A DNA stretch of 64,000 nucleotides from Enoplolaimus lenunculus (lineage: Eukaryota > Nematoda > Enoplea > Enoplida > Thoracostomopsidae), in contig JASANG010002507.1 of assembly GCA_030248215.1 (NCBI GenBank), positions 18,032-82,031 of the forward strand. The letters are read 5' to 3'. The notes below the pieces were generated by a model, which saw only the letters and a program-made list of their open reading frames with translations, made no database searches and was not told the origin of the DNA. This document shows, in pieces, positions 31,472 to 42,700 of the stretch (its first letter is position 1; every line of letters starts with the position of its first letter). The position numbers and the translations under genes were made by a program.

Positions 31472-32865
31472 GTTTAAACCTATTCGATAAAAATATGGAA
31501 AATAAATTTTATGTGTTTAATATCCAATTACGCCGTTGCGGTCCGATATGTTTTGTGTAGCAGACCCGTTTTCGACATTATGGCTGCCACGGTTTGTTTT
31601 GTTTAAGCGTAACCGTAAAATTCCAACGTGCAGATGGTGAATCATTCACTGTTGCAGGCAAAGAGGGCGATACTCTACTTGATCTAGTCGTTAATCATGA
31701 TCTTCCTTTTGATGGCTACGGTAAGCTTATCGTTATGTTTGCGATCTTAAGCTAATTTCACAATACACGGTGATAGTTGCAGTAATGTGCATATTGTTAA
31801 TTTCTCGTAAGGTACGCAGTATTTTTATACAACGTCAAATATTGCGTATGTTTTGCGATGTTTTTATATGTATTATACACGTTGCTATTCCTGCATTCAA
31901 AGATGCAGTAACAATGGTTTTGTAGCAAATTATTCGTAATCATTTAAATATTGGAAACTTTGTCTTTGAAAAATTGTAATTTTGAAAAGAGTGTTTTTAC
32001 AATATGTTAGTTCAATTTTGTTAATAAACTGTTAGTTTAAAATCAGATGCGTTTTCACAAAACTTGATGACAAAATTAGCGTTCCAAAAGGAACTAAGTT
32101 TTACAGCAACGGTGCCGCACGCCACAAAGAAAAGTGATTTCTGATGTGCCGCGCGGCCATTTCTTAAAAAATTTTTGACCTGGCGCGCGGTGGTGTGCGG
32201 CAATTATAGCGCAATTTTTGGGGTATTGTCCGTGTTCGGTGATTCCGGACTTTAGTTGTTGATGCGAAGTTAGTTTGTATATTTCAGGTGCTTGTGAGGG
32301 GACCATCGCATGTTCAACGTGTCATGTTATATTAAGCGATAACGATTATGCAAATTTACCGGATCAACCAACCGATGAAGAGCTAGATATGTTAGATTTG
32401 GCGTATGGGTTAACCAAAACGTATGTTATCTTTACACATGTTGTTTATCAAATTGAACTTCATTCTAATTTAGTCTAATTGACACTCAGCAGCTGTCTAC
32501 AGTGCAGGAATAAGGTGAAGCAACTAAGTATTGTGTGTAATGTTGATTAAAGAAGTTTTTGTTTTACCTAGCATGTGCTTATGCTAAGGCTTTCTTCATT
32601 CACCACTTGAAATCCTGATTGTGTAGTGTAAGTATAATGCTTTTGACCTGCCATGCAAAACGTAATAATTATAATATCTATTAAGTTTTCCTATAGAGTT
32701 AAATTTCTGTATTCAATCGATATGTTTGTCCATTACGAGGAACGTAGATAATTTGTGTATTTTGGATTTAGATCGCGGCTGGGTTGCCAAGTTTGTTTGT
32801 CAAAAAAACTGGATGGAGCTACAATACAACTACCAGCATCTACAACCGATGCAAGAGCAGACTAA
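31443..32865 (+). CDS. FDX1: Mitochondrial [2Fe-2S] ferredoxin, adrenodoxin type (spliced gene)
   Basis: Electron carrier that takes electrons from NADPH-ferredoxin reductase and passes them to mitochondrial cytochrome P450 or Fe-S biogenesis partners. Certain exons are 31608-31720, 32288-32420 and 32772-32865, with GT/AG junctions and matching phases. The cluster ligands are in [11 protein letters not shown] and RLGCQVC, giving the four expected cysteines. [10 protein letters not shown] and the DAR end place it with FDX1 rather than FDX2. A first exon at 31443-31471 (MNRMLAKFS) joins in phase and gives about 122 aa. This leaves only some ten residues before the fold, short for a transit peptide, and its GTTTAA donor is weak. 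The start is therefore the uncertain part. The gene is convergent with the ShK gene. Confidence 0.9.
31608..31720 (+). CDS. FDX1: FDX1 exon 2 (beta-grasp N half)
   Basis: Encodes [20 protein letters not shown] through LPFDGY and the first base of a Gly codon, then GTAAGC. The chosen acceptor is GTTTGTTTTGTTTAAG. An upstream acceptor at 31560 is possible and would add residues with no start codon. Confidence 0.85.
32288..32420 (+). CDS. FDX1: FDX1 exon 3 (cluster-binding loop)
   Basis: Encodes [20 protein letters not shown] through [10 protein letters not shown]. It carries three of the four iron-ligand cysteines and the acidic helix that docks reductase and P450 partners. The acceptor is ATATTTCAG and the donor GTATGT. 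Confidence 0.95.
32772..32865 (+). CDS. FDX1: FDX1 exon 4 (fourth ligand and C-terminus)
   Basis: Encodes [20 protein letters not shown] then [10 protein letters not shown] and TAA. The Cys of LGCQ is the fourth cluster ligand. The DAR tail resembles the adrenodoxin C-terminus but is shorter. Confidence 0.93.
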
Positions 32866-34752
32866 TTGCATTGTCATTCATGTTGATTCAATGTGTCAGT
32901 ATTACTTTGCGGAGTGTAACAGTGGTGTAAATATGCTGAAACGAACGATAGTCTACAGCTTAAGCTTACTGTATTGCAGTCCTGCAGAATGCATTACACT
33001 TTTCAAAGTAACATAGACCTTTCTCTTTTACAGTTAGTTATTTTTTATTATGTTAGGCTGTGATACTATTATTTATTGCCGGCGCATTGACATTAATCGT
33101 ACTTAATTCTTTGTATAGTTTTAGAGTCGTAAAATGGTAATAGGGCCCTCCCGTTTCTCTAGAACAAGCCGCAACAATACTATCTGTTACTTTTTGGAGT
33201 GTTAGAACGGTATTCTTCGGGTATCTTTTCGAGAATTTTATACGCAGTTTTTTTTCAGAAAATCTGTTTTTACAACTTTTCATACAAAATATTAATCATA
33301 AGCACTGACAAGCAATGGTATGTTTCAGTATCTAATTTTCTCATTAGAGTAAATGGCGTCCCTTTATTTTGCAATGTACACAGGTTAACGACGAGAAATT
33401 TATTAAATTTCAGTACTGGGTTTTACTCAATTGTAACCTAGATCATGGCTGAATACTATGTTTCGAGATAAAAGAAAAATATGTGCCGTTTTGTTATGTT
33501 TCGATTTAAAGTTATCTATACTTACACGAAAATCATCAAGTTGTATTTTACTTTTGAGCGCATTATGAAAGACTTTGGCGTGTCGCAACCACTGTTACAG
33601 ATTTCACTAATTAAAGAATTATCCAATACAAGAGTACAGCCGGACTAGTGCCTCCGGCTCCGGAAGAAAACCGACCTCTGGCTCTGATACATCTTTTGCC
33701 GGATGTTCCTGCAATTTTGCAAGTGAATTTTTATAGTAATATAAAAATTGATCGTTCACCCGGCACAGATAAACTCGAAAATTTCACCTTTGAACTTATC
33801 TTGAATAACATTTATCATGAATGATATAAGTGTAATACAAGTAAAAGTTACGGTATAGAATTCACCAATGGTGGAACCGGACCTGGAAATCAGCAAGTTT
33901 TGACCAAGTGCAGATTAAGCAAAATTAAGCACTTATAGAAAGATTTTAATTTGCTAAATTTTAGCCGTAATCTGTAAAGCGCTGTCATAAGTGTTAATAA
34001 TTTTGTCTGAGATTTGTCCAGTATTAGCTCCAAAAGTATGAATTCAACAGAACCTGTCGGAGCCGGAGGTAAAGCTGGAGAAGTGAAATTCGATTTCTCA
34101 ATGTTTTAGTAAATATCTAACAATCATTGTTGAAAATTTTTTTCTTGTATATTTTTACGAAATCCAGACAATTTGTTCTCAAAAATGTATCAAAACAACC
34201 AAACGCGCCCAATAGTACAAATTTTGTAAAGTATAAAAAATATACTACCGAAATTGCCGGGACCTACGGCAAAAATTCTTCCCGCTCCGGATTGCAATTT
34301 TTTGTCGGAGGCAGACCCCAGTTATGCCTCATAAGGTATATACTTTGGTGCAGTATATGAATATCGCAATGTACCTTTTGCTAGTAAAGTTTCATCTCAT
34401 TTCTACCTGCATAACGCATAAAGACAAGACTGTATTAAAATCGTTTAATTATCGCTAGCGAAAGGAATAGTGTCAAAAAGGAAATGCTATTTTAAACGGT
34501 TTTCGCGTTTGAAACAGCGTCTTTCAAAACACTTGTAAGTGGGGAACCGCTGAAGCGTAGCTAAACGCTTAGGTAAACTTTTTACTTAGCATTCATCAGA
34601 ACCATATTTTTGTACCAATGTAGACACTTTTATTACAATGCGAAATGAATTTTGTATTTTTGACACGATTCCTAAGTTTTTTCTGCTGCAGAACAAAATT
34701 TGAGATCCCAGCTGTTGCCGTTCACGTATTTGGGCACGAAACTTATGGGTAC
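32866..34752. other. Convergent spacer after FDX1
   Basis: Contains the FDX1 3' end, degenerate CCGGCTCCGG repeats at 33640-33720 and 34050-34090, and AT-rich sequence. I could not choose a poly(A) signal with confidence; ATTAAA occurs near 33400 and 33609. Confidence 0.4.
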
Positions 34753-35082
34753 CAGGGTGCAACTGGAGGTGAAAAATACCGGAGACGGAGGTCAACGAAA
34801 CTTGACGGAGTCGGAGGTGTGAGGCGAAACTAGTAGTAAAAATGATGGTTAAATAGATAATTTTAGCCAATATGTGCAATACGTTGTTATTAAGTTGTTT
34901 GGTTTTGCGCTAATTTTCGGCGAAATTTTGGAAATTCTATTCTGAAAATTGTGACAAAAGTAAAATGAAACGCACTAAACTAATAAATATTGCTGAATAG
35001 TGCAGAATTTAACTAACGAAATTGCCGAAACCTCCGGCAAAAATCCTGCCGGAGCCTGAGGCACACCTCCGGTTGTACGCTG
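34753..35082. mobile_element. hAT-type MITE, CCGGAGG subfamily, exact target duplication
   Basis: 330 bp from CAGGGTGCAACTGGAGGTG to CACCTCCGGTTGTACGCTG, flanked by ATGGGTAC exactly on both sides (34745-34752 and 35083-35090). The body has CGGAGCCGGAGG-like motifs. Confidence 0.9.
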
Positions 35083-35145
35083 ATGGGTACTTTACCAGGC
35101 GATACGTACTACACACATTTGAGAATTCGACTCTTAGGTAGATGG

Positions 35146-35562
35146 CAAAGTGCGACCGGAATTATAAAATACCGGAATCGGAAAAGTTAAAAAATATCGG
35201 AATCGGAAAATTAAAAACACATGTTACCGGAAAATTCATTTTTAACGCTATTTTATCGCATTTAATGCAATAAACACACCATTTAGAATGCCAAAATCCT
35301 GAAACAAATGTAGTAGATGAAAACATGATAAATTTTATGGAGTATGGCACAAATTGAAAATGTTGGCAATTAAACGCTCAGTCAATTTTAGAGAAATGAG
35401 TTAGAATAATATGCCATTTTTTCTTAAATTTTCGAATGAGAAAAATTTCAATACCGAAAATACCGCAAAATTCCAGTGAAAAAATATCCGAATTATTACC
35501 GGAATCGAATAGTGAAAAATACCGGATTTTTCGGCCGAAACCAGAATTCCGATTGCGCCCTG
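35146..35562. mobile_element. hAT-type MITE next to the ShK gene stop codon
   Basis: 417 bp from CAAAGTGCGACCGGAATTAT to CCGATTGCGCCCTG. Flanks GTAGATGG (35138-35145) and GCAGATGG (35563-35570) match at 7 of 8. It begins 23 bases past the ShK-gene stop on the transcribed strand, so it should form most of that gene's 3' UTR. Confidence 0.85.
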
Positions 35563-35585
35563 GCAGATGGATGTGCGACCATCGT

Positions 35586-36754
35586 TTATCTAAGCTCCCA
35601 TTGGGTATTTGCAGTATTCGAAGGAACCGATTTTTTAGCATCAGGAAATTTTGCAAAATTTCTTGTATGTTTAGCGTTTATCTTCGATGATTTTGCCGAC
35701 TCCGCAAGCATTTGAAGACGTTCCGTGTCAGTCAAAGAATTATCAAGAGATGTGGTTCTGTTATAACTGTAAGGCATGTGTTTTGTTTGCTTCTTGAACT
35801 CGGTATTTGTTTGTTGATTTTGACTGGTACCAATCTGTTGAGTGCCTTCGGAAATCGGTTTCAATTTAGACGGTGTTGCATTAGAAATCCGGATGTGCTT
35901 AGACGACTGCTCTCGCCGCTTGGCTTTATAGCTTGGTTTATATTGAACTGCCGGATACGGTTTGAATCCTGAATAATACAGGTGTAATTTATGATCGGAA
36001 TGCTTTGAATATGTGGGAGGCAGTGGATATACGTTTGGATCGTATTTGGTTTCATAAGTAACTTTGGCGTACGTTGGAGCGTGGACATAACTAGCGGTAG
36101 GGTACTTACCATAAGACGATGCAGGGTGTGAACTTTGAGAATGATACGAGCTTGGTTGAGAAGGGTATCCTTGTGATGGTTGTTCGTATGTAGGGGACGG
36201 TTGGCTGCTGTATCCTGTGATGGAAGGTTTTGGATAAGACGAAGGTATTGGCGCAGGATAACTGGGCACATTTGGCAGATATGTTTGTTGCTGGTAACCG
36301 CCGCTTGACTGACTACTGTATTCAGTACTTGGATAGCTGGGGTACGACGAATGACTTGGTTTAGCTTCGTATCCACTTGGCTTCACCGGATATCCACCGG
36401 AAGTCGGACGATAATTTGACGGATAAGTTGGGTTTTGTGGATAGGTAGGGCTTGGTGACTTCGTGTAATAGTCGTTTTTCGTTCCATAACCGCTATTTTG
36501 CGTTTGATATCCTATGTTAGAACTGCTGTAACCCTCTTGGTTACCGGTGTTGTAACCGGTATTTGACGTCCCGGTACTGTGTTGACCGTGAGTTTTGGTA
36601 TGTATCCCTCCTGATCCAGGCACACTTGGATTGATCCCACACATATTACATGCGGCACTGCAATGTAATTCCATCCATTTGTTTTTGCTGCATTCTCCGG
36701 TTTGTGCCCAATATCCACAGTGTTGATGGTTATTTGAACACGAACTTTGTGAAG
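35586..36754 (-). CDS. ShK gene exon 12 (second ShK domain and Tyr-rich tail)
   Basis: Starts with the canonical ShK domain CSNNHQHCGYWAQTGECSKN, then KWMELHCSAACNMC. About 250 residues follow rich in Tyr, Pro, Ser and Gln (YPSYPSTEYSSQSSGGY and similar), then a basic KPSYKAKRREQSSK stretch and TAA at 35586. The length of one exon for the whole tail is notable beside the tiny upstream exons. Confidence 0.93.
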
Positions 36755-39700
36755 CTGAAATTAAAATAAGTTTTGTACATTCGGACATTAGTTGTATAAC
36801 GCGCTGTTGACAATATAAATTTACCTTTGCCACAAAATATGCGACAAAAAATGGGGCTTAAAACCAGGGTACAACCGGAGGTCTGCGTCTGGCTCTGTCT
36901 CCGGCATAAAATCGACTACCGGCTCCGGCGCCGGTAGAATTTTAACCGGAGGTTAATACGGCAATTTCCAGTGAAATTTTGCATTGTTTTACTACAAAGT
37001 TTTCTGTTTTGCGCTTTTCGATATAACCTTTGGCACAATTTTAAGTGATGAATTAGCAAGATTTTGTAAAACATGAAGCGGAAAACCAAACGCTTTAACA
37101 ACACATTCCATATATCTGCTAAACCTAAACAAATCAAACATCATTTTACTTATTTTCGCCTCAGTTCCGGTTCCGGCAAGTTTTGTTCACCTCCGGTACT
37201 AGTATTTTTCACCTCCGGGTGCACCCTACTTAACACTATCGAAACAATTTTTCTTTATATCCAACACTAACACGTGTTACAAACTGCTCTGTGACAATCG
37301 TTACGGTAGGGTTAATGCAACAGTGTTAGGGTAGCGTTAACGCCTGTAAAATTTCAAGTTTGTCGCGCTTCAACCCTGCCATATAACGGTTTTGGTAGAG
37401 ATAAATTTCATATTGTGAAATATACCTCGAGTTTTTCTAGATTTAAATATTTCTTGTTATTTCTAGTTCATATTTTAATATTTCTTGTTATTTCTAGTTC
37501 TTTAATATTGCTATTTTTTGTTACGTTTAAGCTTAGGGAAATGTTTATGCTATACGCCGCACCAAGTTATACTGGCCATTTATCACAGGTATTCATAACG
37601 TCAAAACTCTACCGCTTCCGCCGCCATAAGCTCCGCGACCACTTTCACAAAACCGACAAGATACCGGACATAGCGCTACCATTGTTGTAAGTTGGCGTAT
37701 GCAATTTCCGCCACGAACCGCAACTGGGCAAGTTGGCATACGGTCAGCGCAGACGCCGTTTCCACCTATCATTGCCATGGTTACACGGTCTGTAAAAAAA
37801 GTCCTCATCAGTGTTTAACCCGTTTTTCGCTCTCACATAATAATTTCTATTTTATCAGAGATCCAATTTCGACCATGGTTCGAACCGCAGTCTCTCAAGT
37901 ACAAGACATTTACCATCACCACTCAGCCACGAAAGTTTGATGCTCGATCCCAAAGTAAGATCTCTCACTTGCGTTTGAAGATTTAGCCCATCTATAGAAC
38001 AGGGCCCGAACAGTAGTATAAGCATATTTCTAAGCCTAAGCCTAAGCCTAAGCGTATGAATGAGCCTATGCCTAAGCCTAAGCCTAAGGCTAAGCAAAAA
38101 AAAATAGTCTAAATCTTAAACTGACTCCATTATAGCTCCTCCGAAAAACGATCCGGCCCTGTTCTATACATGGGCCGTAGAATTAAACTTCTCTGCGCAT
38201 GAGTGTAAAAATTGTTCAAAGTTGCGCATTGCGTATAGATATTATTTCGGAAACACTGTAGATCCTGAGTTGGCATAGTATACCCGATCGAAGCGGTTAA
38301 GCATTTTCTCCCATGATAAATTTTGGCCCGCTATTGCAATGGAGTCAGCTGAAGTTAAGTGGGTAAAGATTTTTGATCAGCATTGCGGTTTACCCGCGGA
38401 AATTTTATTTTTTTACCCGCGGGTATACCCGCGCCAAAAATTTCTTACTCGTACCCACATTACCCGTGGGAACCCGTGGGTTCCCGCGGGTAATTTGCAG
38501 CTTTGGGTGTCACTGGGCCCTATTTGTATTTATACCATTCGCAATCCCCTTTATTTGATTTGTTTTCAAATCATTTGTAGTATAAACAGCTTTTGGGTAC
38601 TCCAATGACCGCAATTCTTGGAGGAATTTCATTGATCAAAAATCATTAACGATTTACCGAGCAGAAATATTCTGCGTTCAAATTGAAGGGCTGTTTTCGC
38701 TTTCCTCGTTAAACCTAAGAGACTGTTCGCACCCCGTTTCCACGTGATTTGACCTTTTTTAACCTTACTCTACAATATAGCGGTTACCGTGTACTGGATT
38801 GACCCGAATAAGAGGCGTTCCCCATTTTGGGTCCGAATCAATAGGAGTCCGTATCCCTAATAAGAGTCCATAAGCGGATAGAGTCTCTAAACCCTAATTA
38901 GAGTCCATAAATGTCAATTAACCCTAACTGTAGCGCATAAATGACTTCAGGGCCAAATAATTTGAGTTAGAAACTTTAAAGCGTACTTAAATTTTGAAAG
39001 TACAACTAACTATATAACCTTGCATTATCGCTCAAGCTGTTGAAACAAGATAAATAAACGTTTAATTGAACGGATAATTGCAGTACCGGATATATAAGGC
39101 CAAATAAATATCAGTGCCCCCTCTTATTCGGGTCACTACAGTATGCACACTAATATATTAATTTCAATGCTCACTTTGACCGTATCTTGTATTTGTGCTT
39201 CCGTATCCGGTTCCAGTATTTGTTGTTATCACGGTCCTGCCGCTTCCATAGCCGCCTGTAGATGAAAGCATGAGAACATAAAAGATATTATAATTAAACA
39301 AAACTAATTAAAAGTGCACCTGTATTTTCTAAGTTTGCATACAGATATGTGCCCAACTGTTGACTTTTCAGTAAGATACATATTTAAACTCGAACGATAT
39401 ATAAATGAGGATTTACATATAGAAACCTTCGGCTTTAAATCAAAATTCGTTTTTCTGTCTTTTAAGTTAAAATCCGACTTAAGTCGGTGTCTTTGCAGCC
39501 AAACCGCTGGGTTTATAAATAATATTGGAGTTGAGGGTTGTTAAAATATTTTTAGTACACTGAGAAACGTGTAGTAAATTAGTAAATACATAATAGTAAG
39601 AGTAGATGATGCATAAGTACTTCAACAAGCAGTGCCGGAGCAGGCAGGGGTGGGGTCTGCCCCCCAAATTCCAGGGTGGGGGCGCCCAAAATCGCGAGCG

Positions 39701-42700
39701 AAGCGATCGAGAAGCCACACGCATTTTAAAACTTAAGCGGTTTTTGTTTCAACCGGTTAGGGTGGGCATTTCCCAAATGGGGGTATGTGGGGTGGCTGCT
39801 CCGGCCCTATTAACAAAAGTATGCTACTGGGTCTATTCTGTGTCAAAAAATGTACTCAGCACGCGCTGCGTTTTTTCCTACCCCCTTTTTATTTAGAGAT
39901 GGGTACAACCGGTGTGAATGATGACACTTTATTTATGCGGCATCAAACATGCTCCCCATATATATAGTTTAATTTAGGGTATTCATGTGATGGCGACTCT
40001 CCTCTGAACAAGAGGGTGTTCGGCCAAAAACACAACGCCCGGTGGTATATTTTGTACCATGCGGAGCCCCAAGAGTTGCACACTCTTGCATTATGCACTC
40101 TTGGTAATACGTTTTAAGCAAAGCGTCTCTCTTGGTCATTCAAATATGGCGTAGTTGGTTTTAAGCAAGAGTGGATAATGACCGCTTTCAACATGAGTGC
40201 ACAACTAAGTCAACTAATTGTTGTTACGTTTGTGTTTTGGTTCGAACTGGCGTATTAGAGTTTTACGTTTGATGTCGGCCAAATATAACACCTTTAACAT
40301 TGCTGAAATTCTTAAAAGACTATTAAAAAATACAGAATTTCGCTTCGACATCAGAACTGTGAATAGTGAAAAATACCAGACTTTCCTCGTCAGGTGATGT
40401 GATCTCTGAAATTCGCAGAAATTCCGAACGCATGCAACATTTCTAGACAAACAGGTGTCAAACCGTAAATATGAAAATAAAAAATTTTCGCGAGCAAAGC
40501 GAGCATCAAGCCAAACGTTTCCCGCACTCATGACAACTAACATCCAATACCGATACACACCCCGCAGTAAACTCGCGTGTGGAACACAAATCCTGTACCT
40601 GGACTTAATTCTGACGGATACCAATAAAATTTTAAGATAGAGTTGTTACTTAATAAATCTTGCGAGCGAACCATGCGAGAACTTAGACGTTTTGTATGAT
40701 AATTGTAATATAGGCATACTCGGTTGACCGGATTCATTTGTTTTTGCAAAATTGTGATCCAAAACAGGGGGGTAAAAAGTAGTTTTTCGAAAAACTGGGA
40801 CTCAACTACCACTTTGTTCTTGTGGCCCGGCCGCCAACGACGCCCGTAGAAGTTAGCAAACTAGAATGGCAGATCGGCTTAGGGTAAAGACTAAAACTGT
40901 TGACGAGGCAGCGCTTAAATCATAGCGAAACCGACACGCTAGACGCATTTTATACGCAATTCAATTACTTTTAAGGTCATATGAGCCTGGTCGTATTTGG
41001 CATATTTTCCCTACACGCAACCTAATTCGATTCATTTCCTTTTGCAAATTCGCGATCCCAAATAGTGGGGGGTATGCCAAATGCTATTTTTTCCAAAAGT
41101 TTGGGGGGACAATTGCCAATTTGATTTTCACATCTTCGTATAAACTTAGGTTTAGGATTACGCTTATTGCGTACCAGGTTGAATGTGTACCAGTACAAGT
41201 GTTGAGATACGACCACGCGTCTAATGGTGCACGGTGTTCATTGGTACTTATTGTAGGTATGTAAATTTACCTGTCATAGTACTGATTATCCTGGGTAACG
41301 TTGGTGGACCAATGACTTCACCTTGTTTGGCTGTAGCTAAAAATATAGATACATAGTGTTTGGAACAGGTCATGTTTAGATTATGGGGGGCGTGTATATA
41401 GACCAGTAGTAGCCAGGGGCCAAGAGGGATTAAGCCCCCCTGAAAAAAGTTTGGCCCTCCTAGAAAATTTTCAACCTATCTTATAAGTCATCGCAAACCC
41501 TTAAGTCATCGCAAACCCTTGTATGCCGCTGCTAAAAAATTTTTAGTGTTCAATAGCAAGGTGAGCTGGCTACGGGCCCGCGTCTACATGTGCCACATAG
41601 GCTTGGGTTTCGGTTTAGGCTCAACCTTGCATGGCAAAGTGTACGCAAGTGTTTATAAGTAGAATTGTTAAGGGTTTGCCAATATTTGCAAAAGTTTATG
41701 TAGGCTGTCAGTTTCAAATATGTTGAAGATACAGAGAAAACGTTTATCACTAGCAACGATAAAATGCCCGTGAACAATTATCGCCATCAGACTTGAAGAA
41801 AACATTTGAAGATTTTTCCATTAACCCCTTTTCACATGAATATTTTCTATTTCATTTGTTACCTAATTTCAAGCCATGATTCCAACGGCAGTTCACCGGG
41901 AGGAAACTGTTTACAATGACCATAACCATTCAGCTACTTATAGGAGCTAAATTCTTGTTTTGCAAAAGCGGCATAGAACGACACGGTACAACTGAGCATT
42001 TTAATTTGTCAACAAAGTTTAAGAGGGAGTATTTAGACAAATTATACCCTGATTGAAAAGTTATATTCGTCTAATTTCGAAAATTACTGCCAATGCCGGA
42101 ACACGCAACGGTTGGTTTTCCCCGAAAGCTCCGGGTTGGGAGCCACTTGCGATGATCAAAATATTTTTCAAATTTTTGTTTAAAATCTTGTTAGGATGGA
42201 CACCCCTCATTGGATTGGGGCCCCACAAGTGGGGGTATGATTGGTGGCTGCTCCGGTCATGATTGCTGCTTTGGCCAATGGCATTAATAACAAAAAACCT
42301 ACCATGATAGTTTGAAGAACCTCCACTGCCATAACTGCTTTGTTGACCTAAAAATATTGATTGAAAGTTTAAAAATATTGTTAATTTGTTGAACGTTTCA
42401 AACTGAGTTTTTAGTCTTTTTGCAATATGGAATGGAAATATGTTCTGGATTAAAAAATGAAAAACATACTCTTATTGAAAATCTGCTTGAAATTTGCGTT
42501 ACAAAACAAAACGAATTTCTCGTTTTAAACAAAGCGATATAAATGGATGCTAACCGCGGCCGATGTAAAGAAGAGAGGTGGAACAGTATTATAAGCTTAT
42601 TCCTAAGCCTAACTCTAAGCCTAAGCCTAAGCACAAGAATGAGCATATTCCTAAGCCTAAGCCTAAACATAATGCCAAGCCAAAAATAAGTCTAAAGGTT

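Noticed and set aside
35861-36376. 171-codon minus-strand frame
   Set aside because: Shadow of ShK exon 12 in another frame; its composition mirrors the repetitive Tyr/Pro/Ser codons.
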